From assembly GCA_020442915.1 (NCBI GenBank), contig JAGRJD010000113.1:1-44977 (forward strand): DNA of 44,977 nt. The letters run 5' to 3'. Numbering within the stretch: the first letter of the stretch is position 1; every line of letters starts with the position of its first letter. Shown here one piece after another: positions 32,373-39,464 of the stretch. Under the pieces are notes generated by a model. It was not told the origin of the DNA. It was given only the letters and a program-made list of their open reading frames with translations, and made no database searches. Source of the DNA: Thiothrix sp. Lineage in GTDB: Bacteria; Pseudomonadota; Gammaproteobacteria; Thiotrichales; Thiotrichaceae. A program made the position numbers and the translations under genes.

Positions 32373-33749
32373 ATGCCAATCATCAAGAAAACCCCGCTGT
32401 TATCAGCGGTTTTAGGTGCAGCCCTGCTGTCTGTTGCGCTGCTGCCCGCTCAACCCGTACAAGCGGATGAAACCTGTATGTCGCCATTCATGGCCAAGAT
32501 CACCGGGCAGGAAGATTATGTCTATGTGTGGACTTTAGGCGTGGAAGGGCTGGGTGACGGTCAGGACAAACTGGTCACCATCGATGTCAATCCGGCTTCT
32601 GCAGATTATGGCAAGGTGATCAATAGCCTCTCGGTAGGCGGGCGTAACGAGGCGCACCATTCCGGCCTCACCGATGACCGCAAATACTTATGGGCGGGTG
32701 GCCTGGATACCAACAAGATTTTCATCTTTGATGTCGCCACTGACCCCGCCAAACCGAGCCTGACCAAGGTGATCACCGATTTCACCGCCGCCAGTGATGG
32801 CGTGGTCGGCCCGCACACCACCTATGCCTTGCCGGGGCGCATGATGATTACCGGCCTGTCCAACAACAAGGATCACGGCGGGCGCACCGCCATGGTGGAA
32901 TACACCAACGATGGCGACTACCTGGCCACTTACTGGATGCCGACCGATGCCAATCTGGAGGGTGCCGAGAAAAGCGGCCAGTTTGCCGATGGTTACGGTT
33001 ATGACCTGCGCGCCCTGCCGCGCCTGAACGCGATGTTCACTTCATCGTTTACCGGCTGGTCCAACTACATGATGGATTTCGGCAAGATGTTGCAGGATGA
33101 GGAAGCCATGAAACGCTTCGGCAATACCATGGTGGTGTGGAACCTGCACTCGCGCAAGCCGGAAAAGGTGCTGGATGTCCCCGGTGCCCCCCTGGAAGTC
33201 CGCTGCGCCTGGGGGCCGCACAATGACTGGTGCGTGACCACCACCGCGCTGACCTCGAAAATCTGGCTGGTGCATAAGGATGCCGAAAAAGGCTGGCAGG
33301 CCACCGAAGTGGCTGACATTGGTGACCCCGCCAAAATCCCCTTGCCAGTGGATATTTCGCTGACGGCGGATGACAAGGGCTTGTGGGTCAACAGCTTCAT
33401 GGATGGCATGACCCGCTATTTTGACATGAGCGACCCGTTCCACCCCAAGCAGGTCTATGAAAAGCAGATCGGCAAGCAGGTGAACATGGCTTCACAAAGC
33501 TGGGATGGCAAGCGCGTGTACTACACCTCTTCACTGCTGGGCAACTGGGACAAAAAGGGTGAGGACAACGAACAGTTCTTCAAGGCCTACGACTGGAACG
33601 GTACGGAACTGGTGGAAAAGTTTGCCATTGATTTCAATGCCGAAAAACTCGGTCGGGCGCACCAGATGCGCTTTGGCGCACGCTCACTTTATACCCAGTC
33701 CAGACCGGAGACAGCCAGCAACAAACTGGCTGAAACGCTGGTGAAATAG
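32373..33749 (+). CDS. mtoX: Methanethiol oxidase (SBP56 / selenium-binding protein family)
   Basis: The 458-residue product is a periplasmic SBP56-family protein. A signal peptide (residues 1-31, ending QPVQA) precedes DETCMSPF, then DKLVTIDVNPASADYGKVINSLSVGG, NEAHHSGLTDDRKYLWAGG, FIFDVATDPAKPSLTKVI, GPHTTYALPGRMMITGLSN, LHSRKPEKVLDV, AWGPHNDWCVTTTAL, and a final GRAHQMRFG. Bacterial SBP56 is a copper-dependent methanethiol oxidase that yields formaldehyde, H2S and H2O2, and in Hyphomicrobium its gene is followed by SCO-like and MauG-like genes, exactly as here. The ATG at 32373 follows a GGAGGAG site by 11 bases. The conserved His-rich motifs likely bind copper. Other SBP56 proteins have unclear roles, so the substrate is inferred. 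Confidence 0.85.
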   Translation: MPIIKKTPLLSAVLGAALLSVALLPAQPVQADETCMSPFMAKITGQEDYVYVWTLGVEGLGDGQDKLVTIDVNPASADYGKVINSLSVGGRNEAHHSGLTDDRKYLWAGGLDTNKIFIFDVATDPAKPSLTKVITDFTAASDGVVGPHTTYALPGRMMITGLSNNKDHGGRTAMVEYTNDGDYLATYWMPTDANLEGAEKSGQFADGYGYDLRALPRLNAMFTSSFTGWSNYMMDFGKMLQDEEAMKRFGNTMVVWNLHSRKPEKVLDVPGAPLEVRCAWGPHNDWCVTTTALTSKIWLVHKDAEKGWQATEVADIGDPAKIPLPVDISLTADDKGLWVNSFMDGMTRYFDMSDPFHPKQVYEKQIGKQVNMASQSWDGKRVYYTSSLLGNWDKKGEDNEQFFKAYDWNGTELVEKFAIDFNAEKLGRAHQMRFGARSLYTQSRPETASNKLAETLVK

Positions 33750-35798
33750 ATGGGAGCATGGCGCAGACAACACCTCGCCAGTGCAGCAATGGCCAGACTC
33801 CTGAGGGGAATGGCCATTGTGCTTGCCTTTTTCCTGCCGGTGGCGCTGGTCGCCCAGGCGCTTCCCCAGACCGTTCCACAGGCAGCATCGACACCGGCAA
33901 GCCCGGCAGCCTCGGTCACTCCATCGGCTCCCGGTTACGGCGAATTACCTTATGCACTGCCGCCTGCGGGCAGTTATGCCCTGCCACCGCTGGGGCTGGC
34001 TGCCGATGGCAAGGTACTGGATGAACAAGGCCACGAGCAGGATTTATACCATTTATTCGCCGGCAAATACGTCCTGCTCAGCTTTATCTACAGCAACTGC
34101 CGCGATGTGAATGGCTGCCCGCTGTCATCCTACGTGCTCTACAAGATCAAGGCGCGCTTGCAGCAGCAGGATGCGGATCTGGCTGATAAACTCCAACTGG
34201 TCAGTTTAAGCTTTGACCCGGAGCGTGATACCCCAGCAGTCATGCGCCTGTATGGCAAAAACTTTCAATACGCCGGTCCACGCGGCGACTGGCGCTTTCT
34301 TACCACTGCCTCGGAAGCGGCGTTGGCACCGCTGCTAGCCGCCTACAAGCAGGATATTCAGCGCGAAATCACCGTCAATGGCGCACAAAGCGACGATTAT
34401 TCCCATTTGCTGCGGGTGTTCCTGATTGATCCGCAACACCGGATTCGCAATATTTACAGCGTGGCTTTTTTACACCCGGATATTGTCATCAATGATGTGC
34501 GCACGCTGCTGATGGCGTCAAACCAGCAACCGGACAATGCCCTGCAACTGGCTGCCAACAGCCTGCTTTCACGCCCCGGTGACAGCAAGGCCGGGTATGC
34601 CAGTGAGGCCTACCAGACCGACAGCCTGGCCCTGACCCAGCGTCAGGGAGAAGCCCTGGATCTGTTGGCGCTGGCAAAAAACCCGCCACTGGGACTGCCA
34701 CCAGCCACCGCTGATACCCTGAGCCAGGAAAAAATCCAGTTGGGACGCAAACTGTTTTACGACCGGCGCCTATCCTTCAATGACACCTTTTCCTGCGCCA
34801 TGTGCCATATTCCCGAACAAGGTTTCACCAATAATGAAATCGCCACCAGCGTGGGCGTGGAAGGCCGCAGTGGCCGCCGCAATGCCCCCACGCTTTACAA
34901 TGTCGCCTATGCCAGCCGCCTGTTTCATGACGGGCGTGACAGCCGCCTGGAAGAACAAATCTGGCAACCTTTGCTGGCCCACAATGAAATGGCCAACCCC
35001 TCTGTCGGCTATATCCTCGATAAGCTCCGCAATACCCCGGATTATCAGGGCTTGTTTGAAGCCGCTTTTGATGGCCAGGGCATTGCTATGCAAACCCTGG
35101 GCACGGCGCTGGCCGCTTATGAACGCAGCTTGCTGGCTGCCGATTCCGCGTTTGACCGCTGGTATTTCGGCAAGGATGAAAACGCCATCAGCATGGCAGC
35201 CAAACAGGGTTTCCAGTTGTTTAGCGGCAAGGCGCGCTGTATCACGTGCCATAGCGTCGACAAAGACAAGGGTTATGCGCTGTTTACCGACCAGAAACTG
35301 CATAACACCGGGCTGGGCTATCAGGAGTCGATGGGTATTCGCCCCGCCAAACGCCGGGTTGCGCTGGCACCTGGGGTGTTTGTCGACGTTGATCAAAGCC
35401 TGATTGATCAGGTTTCCGCCCCTCCACTCAAAGACCTGGGGCTTTATGAAATCACCCAGAACCCGGCTGACCGCTGGAAATACCTGACGCCGGGGTTGCG
35501 CAATGTCGCACTGACAGCGCCCTACATGCACAATGGCCGTTTTGCCAGCTTGAAAGCAGTGATCCAGTTTTACAATCAGGGCGGTATTCCCAATGAAACG
35601 CTCAGCCCGTTGATCCAGCCCCTGAACCTCACGGAAACGGAAATGGGCGACCTGCAAGCCTTCCTGGAAACACTCACCGGCAGCAATGTCGATACCCTGG
35701 TGGCGGATGCCTTCGCAGCCCCTGTGGGCGACCTGACGCAGGCTGACCCGAACTGGGCCAACCAGCTCGACAAGCAGCCACCGGAGACTTCGCCATGA
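33750..35798 (+). CDS. SCO-domain / MauG-type di-haem cytochrome c peroxidase fusion
   Basis: The 682-residue product joins two domains normally encoded by separate genes. After a membrane anchor or signal (MAIVLAFFLPVALVAQALP), residues about 75-250 form a SCO-like thioredoxin fold, FAGKYVLLSFIYSNCRDVNGCPLSSY, with Cys117 and Cys123 (CX5C instead of the usual CX3C) and His219 in YSHLLRVFLID. Residues about 290-665 are a MauG/CcpA-type peroxidase with haem sites CAMCH (349-353) and CITCH (497-501), FHDGRDSRLEEQ and LTPGLRNVALTAPYMHNGRFASL. It begins at the base after the mtoX stop. Predicted roles are copper handling and oxidative maturation or H2O2 use for MtoX. Confidence 0.88.
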   Translation: MGAWRRQHLASAAMARLLRGMAIVLAFFLPVALVAQALPQTVPQAASTPASPAASVTPSAPGYGELPYALPPAGSYALPPLGLAADGKVLDEQGHEQDLYHLFAGKYVLLSFIYSNCRDVNGCPLSSYVLYKIKARLQQQDADLADKLQLVSLSFDPERDTPAVMRLYGKNFQYAGPRGDWRFLTTASEAALAPLLAAYKQDIQREITVNGAQSDDYSHLLRVFLIDPQHRIRNIYSVAFLHPDIVINDVRTLLMASNQQPDNALQLAANSLLSRPGDSKAGYASEAYQTDSLALTQRQGEALDLLALAKNPPLGLPPATADTLSQEKIQLGRKLFYDRRLSFNDTFSCAMCHIPEQGFTNNEIATSVGVEGRSGRRNAPTLYNVAYASRLFHDGRDSRLEEQIWQPLLAHNEMANPSVGYILDKLRNTPDYQGLFEAAFDGQGIAMQTLGTALAAYERSLLAADSAFDRWYFGKDENAISMAAKQGFQLFSGKARCITCHSVDKDKGYALFTDQKLHNTGLGYQESMGIRPAKRRVALAPGVFVDVDQSLIDQVSAPPLKDLGLYEITQNPADRWKYLTPGLRNVALTAPYMHNGRFASLKAVIQFYNQGGIPNETLSPLIQPLNLTETEMGDLQAFLETLTGSNVDTLVADAFAAPVGDLTQADPNWANQLDKQPPETSP

Positions 35799-36928
35799 AG
35801 CACTTATGGTTGACGCTCATCATGTTCATGCTCGGCCATGCCAGCCCGCTAACGGCGGATACCCAGACAGATTCCCAGCCCCAGACCCCGACAAATTCAC
35901 AGGCTATCGGTGGTGATTTCACCCTGACCGATCAGCATGGCAAACCCTTCAGGCTGGATTCGGTACGCGGCAAGCTCGTCCTGCTGTTTTTCGGTTACAC
36001 CCATTGCCCGGATGTGTGCCCGGATACGCTGGGAAAAATGGCCAGGGTCATGCGCGAACTGGATCAGGATGCCAGTCAGGTGCAGGTCTTGTTTATTACT
36101 GTCGACCCGGAGCGCGACACGGTGGCGCAACTGAATAATTATGTGCCTTTTTTCAGCCCGTCGGCACTGGGGCTGACCGGCACACCGGCACAAATCCGTG
36201 CCGTGGTGGATCAATATCAGGCTGATTTCAAATTAAACAAAACCGAATCCCAGGACGGCAAGACCAATGACTTTTATACCGTTGACCACACCGCCAGCGT
36301 TTACCTGCTGGATCGCACTGGCAAGGTCGACAGCATGATTCCCTACGGCTTGCCGGCTGAACATATCCTGCAAGCGGTCAGGCAATTGCTGGCGGCCTCT
36401 GAGGCACCAGACCAGCCCCGGACTGCCAGTAAGCCGGATGCCGATACGCCAGCAGTGGCTTTGCGTACTGCTGACAGTTACGCTGAGGCGGAACAGCCAG
36501 ACCGGCTTGCCCTTGCCCTGCACGATTTGCAAGGCCAGCCTTACAGCCTGCAAACCCAGGCCAAACCGGTGATGATAAATTTCTGGGCCACCTGGTGCCC
36601 GCCGTGCCGGGCGGAATTACCGGCATTGAACCGGGCTTATCAACAACTGGCGGGGGATGGCCTTGCCATGCTGGCAATCAATGTGGGGGACAGCAGCCAG
36701 GCGGTCAGCCGGTTTTTGCAGGATTACCCGATTGACTTCCCGGTGGTGCTGGATGAAGCCGGAAACAGCATGAAACACTGGCCGATCAAGGGCTTGCCCA
36801 CCACCATTATCCTGGATCATCAAGGCAAACTGCTGTATCGCGTCAGCGGCGAAAAAGCGTGGGATAGCAAGGCGATGCTGGATGAGATTCGTACCATCCT
36901 GAAAATCCGGACTCAGACTGCCGGTTGA
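35795..36928 (+). CDS. SCO / TlpA-like thioredoxin fusion protein
   Basis: The 377-residue product has a signal peptide (LTLIMFMLGHASPLTA), then a canonical SCO1/SenC domain (residues 38-200) with FGYTHCPDVCPDTLG (Cys71, Cys75) and DHTASVYLLD (His165), the copper ligands of SCO chaperones. After a linker a second thioredoxin-like domain (about 245-370) has FWATWCPPCRAELPAL (Cys268, Cys271), as in TlpA, which keeps SCO cysteines reduced. A SCO and its own reductant are therefore fused in one polypeptide. The start overlaps the preceding stop by 4 bases, so it belongs to the MtoX operon. Confidence 0.88.
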   Translation: MKHLWLTLIMFMLGHASPLTADTQTDSQPQTPTNSQAIGGDFTLTDQHGKPFRLDSVRGKLVLLFFGYTHCPDVCPDTLGKMARVMRELDQDASQVQVLFITVDPERDTVAQLNNYVPFFSPSALGLTGTPAQIRAVVDQYQADFKLNKTESQDGKTNDFYTVDHTASVYLLDRTGKVDSMIPYGLPAEHILQAVRQLLAASEAPDQPRTASKPDADTPAVALRTADSYAEAEQPDRLALALHDLQGQPYSLQTQAKPVMINFWATWCPPCRAELPALNRAYQQLAGDGLAMLAINVGDSSQAVSRFLQDYPIDFPVVLDEAGNSMKHWPIKGLPTTIILDHQGKLLYRVSGEKAWDSKAMLDEIRTILKIRTQTAG

Positions 36929-36965
36929 TGGCAGCGTCTGCTGGCCACTGACCACCATACCACCA

Positions 36966-37454
36966 TCAACAACAGGACGACCGGCTCCCATCCTGCACCG
37001 GCACACCGCAGCCCCCCGCTTCCACAGGTGCTGACATCACCGGCACACAGCAATCCACCGCCGCATTCGCCCGGTCCACCCCGAATTCCTGAATCTCACC
37101 CATGGTCTGATAATGCTCCCAGGCAAAACCGGACGGATCCACGGTCCAGTGCTTGTCGCTTCTGGCGTAACAGCAGGCGGTTTCGCCCTGATCCAGCACC
37201 GCATCCCCGGCAGCCGCATCCGCCCGCTGTTTCAGCACCTGCAATTCAGCAGTGTCTTCAGCCTGAAACCCGAAATGATTCACGCCCAGCGCATGGCCGC
37301 GCGCCGAAATCGCAAAGTTCACCCGGGGATCATCCAGCATCCACTTGGCGTAATCTGTGCGCTCCACTGCCGGCGCCTGCCCGAACAGCCGGCTATAAAA
37401 ACCGATGCTCTGTGCCAGATCATCGACTGATAAATGCACATGAAAACGTTTCAT
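36966..37454 (-). CDS. arsI: ArsI/CadI-family dioxygenase (organoarsenical C-As lyase-like)
   Basis: The 162-residue VOC-fold protein resembles ArsI, which cleaves the carbon-arsenic bond of trivalent methylarsenicals with Fe(II) and O2. The likely metal ligands are His5 (RFHVHLSV), His60 (LGVNHFGFQ) and Glu113 (FAWEHYQ). The vicinal cysteine pair that binds arsenic is seen at Cys94-Cys95 (ETACCYARSDKHWTVDPSG). Additional Cys pairs lie at VDCCVP and at the C-terminal SSCC. The start overlaps the acr3 stop by 4 bases, making it the last gene of the arsenic operon. CadI, a cadmium-induced relative, is an alternative name for the family. Confidence 0.8.
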   Translation of the reverse strand: MKRFHVHLSVDDLAQSIGFYSRLFGQAPAVERTDYAKWMLDDPRVNFAISARGHALGVNHFGFQAEDTAELQVLKQRADAAAGDAVLDQGETACCYARSDKHWTVDPSGFAWEHYQTMGEIQEFGVDRANAAVDCCVPVMSAPVEAGGCGVPVQDGSRSSCC

Positions 37455-38539
37455 GAAAAATCCTCCTGAGAATGTTGAATCCCGGCCTCATACCAGCCAC
37501 GGGTGCGGTTGACAATGGCCACTACCGACAGCATCACCGGCACTTCCACCAGCACCCCGACCACGGTCGCCAGTGCCGCACCGGAATTGAAACCAAACAG
37601 CGCAATCGCCGTCGCCACTGCCAGCTCAAAGAAATTGCTCGCCCCGATCAGCGCTGACGGTGCGGCCACGCAATGCGCCACCCCGAAGCACCGGTTCAGC
37701 CAGTAGGCCAGCATGGAATTGAAATACACCTGGATCAGGATCGGTACCGCCAGCAGCAGGATAATCAGCGGCTGCGCCAGCACCTGCTGGCCCTGAAACC
37801 CGAACAACAGCACCAGCGTGGCCAGCAATGCCAGCAACGACCAGGGTTGCAGCATTTTCAGGGCAGCCTCCAGCTTGCCGGAAGCCAGCAACACCTTGCG
37901 CAGCACCTGGCTGATAATCACCGGAATCACAATATAGATCACCACCGACAGCAACAGGGTATTCCACGGCACGGTAATGGCGGCAATCCCCAGCAGCAAA
38001 CCCACCAGTGGGGCAAACGCAAAAATCATGATCACATCATTCAGCGCCACCTGCGACAGGGTGAAATGTGGCTCGCCCTCCGACAGGTTGCTCCACACGA
38101 ACACCATGGCGGTGCAGGGTGCTGCGGCCAACAGGATCAGCCCGGCGATGTAACTGTCGATCTGCGCCGCTGGCAACCACTCGGCAAACAGCACGCGGAT
38201 GAACAGCCAGCCCAGCAGCGCCATCGAGAACGGTTTGACCAGCCAGTTGATGAACAGCGTCACACCAATGCCCTTCCAGTGCTGCCCCACTTCGCGCAGC
38301 GCATGGAAATCAATTTTCAACAGCATAGGGATGATCATCAGCCAGATCAACAACGCTACCGGCAGATTGACCTGTGCGACCTCCATACCGCCGATGGCCT
38401 GAAAAAAGCCCGGAAACAGGCTACCCAGGCCGATGCCCGCCACAATACACAGCAGCACCCAGAGGCTCAGGTAACGCTCAAACAGGCTCATGGGTGCGCC
38501 GGATTGCTGCTTGGCAGTGACTTCACATTGTGCAGACAT
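37451..38539 (-). CDS. acr3: Arsenite efflux transporter, ACR3 family
   Basis: The 362-residue membrane protein has about ten helices and the ACR3 landmarks: LSLWVLLCIVAGIGLGSLFPGFF, WLMIIPMLLKIDF, LILLAAAPCTAMVFVWSNLSEGEPHFTLSQVALNDVIMI (with the conserved Cys thought to bind As(III)), and GVAHCVAAPSALIGASNFFELAVATAIALFG. It exports arsenite from the cytoplasm. It starts 3 bases after arsC and is coupled to arsI, so arsenate is reduced and expelled by adjacent gene products. Confidence 0.93.
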   Translation of the reverse strand: MSAQCEVTAKQQSGAPMSLFERYLSLWVLLCIVAGIGLGSLFPGFFQAIGGMEVAQVNLPVALLIWLMIIPMLLKIDFHALREVGQHWKGIGVTLFINWLVKPFSMALLGWLFIRVLFAEWLPAAQIDSYIAGLILLAAAPCTAMVFVWSNLSEGEPHFTLSQVALNDVIMIFAFAPLVGLLLGIAAITVPWNTLLLSVVIYIVIPVIISQVLRKVLLASGKLEAALKMLQPWSLLALLATLVLLFGFQGQQVLAQPLIILLLAVPILIQVYFNSMLAYWLNRCFGVAHCVAAPSALIGASNFFELAVATAIALFGFNSGAALATVVGVLVEVPVMLSVVAIVNRTRGWYEAGIQHSQEDFS

Positions 38540-38542
38540 GGG

Positions 38543-38953
38543 TTAGCCCTCCAGACCCAGTGCCGCTTGCACGGCAGGAACCAGGCGCTCGCGGATGTCA
38601 TCGCGCACCGTGATAAAACCCGCCAGCGGCTCGCCGTGCGGATCGTGGAACGGCAGATGGATGGTTTTTACCTGACGTGGAAATACCGGGCAGCTTTCCC
38701 TGGCGTTATCACAAACGGTGACCACCAGATCCAGCGGCTTGTTCAGAAACACATCCACGTCCTTGGGATACAGGCCGTCCACCGGCAAACCTGCATCCTG
38801 CAAGGCTTCAATGGCCCCGCTGGCCACCTGTGGTTGCGGGGAAGTACCCGCAGAAAAGGCCTGCACCTGCCCGGCCAGATCGTGGTTGAGGATGGCTTGC
38901 GCCATCTGTGAGCGGCAGGAATTGCCGGTGCAGAGAATCAGGATGTTACCCAT
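38543..38953 (-). CDS. arsC: Arsenate reductase (low-molecular-weight phosphatase, thioredoxin type)
   Basis: The 136-residue product has the phosphatase P-loop CTGNSCRS (Cys8 to Arg14, CX5R) and a redox cysteine pair VTVCDNARESCPVF (Cys81, Cys88), as in the thioredoxin-coupled ArsC of Staphylococcus pI258. It reduces arsenate to arsenite in the cytoplasm. It is the first structural gene after the operator/promoter region at 38987-39016 and is followed 3 bases later by acr3. Confidence 0.93.
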   Translation of the reverse strand: MGNILILCTGNSCRSQMAQAILNHDLAGQVQAFSAGTSPQPQVASGAIEALQDAGLPVDGLYPKDVDVFLNKPLDLVVTVCDNARESCPVFPRQVKTIHLPFHDPHGEPLAGFITVRDDIRERLVPAVQAALGLEG

Positions 38954-38986
38954 GGCAGGCCTTCATGGAAAAAATGGTGTCACTCA

Positions 38987-39016
38987 ATATATACGTTTCA
39001 GTGAATATATGAAACA
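38987..39016 (-). promoter_or_regulatory. Predicted arsC promoter with overlapping ArsR-like operator
   Basis: On the minus strand TTTCAT (complement of 39010-39015) and TATATT (complement of 38987-38992) are 17 bases apart. GTTTCA (38996-39001) and TGAAAC (39011-39016) form a perfect 6-base inverted repeat that covers this promoter. The region is strongly A/T-rich compared with its surroundings. ArsR binding here would block arsC-acr3-arsI until As(III) releases it; this is inferred. Confidence 0.5.
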
Positions 39017-39048
39017 GCGAATATGGGCTGTCACAAAAAATTCATCAC

Positions 39049-39414
39049 TCAGGTGCAGGCCGGATTGGTGCGCGCCGCTGCCAGTCGCAGCCGGTCGGCC
39101 TGAAACGGCGCCTGCGCAGCACCGCCCGCCAGCAGTTGCTGCAAGGCTGCCAGCACCCAGCCGGGCAGCTCAGGATGCAGGCGGTAATACACCCACTGCC
39201 CGCTTTTGCGATCCAGCAGCAGGCCACTCGCGCGCAAGATTGCCAGATGACGTGAAATTTTCGGCTGCGTCAGTTCCAGTGCCTGAGTCAGCTCGCACAC
39301 ACACAGTTCACCACCGCCGCTCAGCAGCAGCAGAATACGCAGGCGGGTCTGGTCCGATAGCGCTTTGGTGAAGGTTTCCAGTGCTATCGTCAGGCGGTGG
39401 GAGAAATCGCTCAT
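39049..39414 (-). CDS. arsR: ArsR-family arsenic-responsive repressor
   Basis: The 121-residue winged-helix repressor has the As(III)-sensing motif ELCVCELTQAL with Cys38 and Cys40, the recognition helix QPKISRHLAILRASGLL and the wing DRKSGQWVYYRL. It ends with a Cys (NPACT). ArsR represses ars operons until arsenite binds. It is the first gene in the direction of the operon, but a 95-base gap with its own promoter and inverted repeat separates it from arsC. A further inverted repeat (AGACAG-CGC-CTGTCT, 39452-39466) lies about 40 bases upstream of its start, overlapping the end of the preceding gene. Confidence 0.9.
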   Translation of the reverse strand: MSDFSHRLTIALETFTKALSDQTRLRILLLLSGGGELCVCELTQALELTQPKISRHLAILRASGLLLDRKSGQWVYYRLHPELPGWVLAALQQLLAGGAAQAPFQADRLRLAAARTNPACT

Positions 39415-39464
39415 TTACTATCACCCTCTACAGTGGGTCAATTCGTCATACAGACAGCGCCTGT

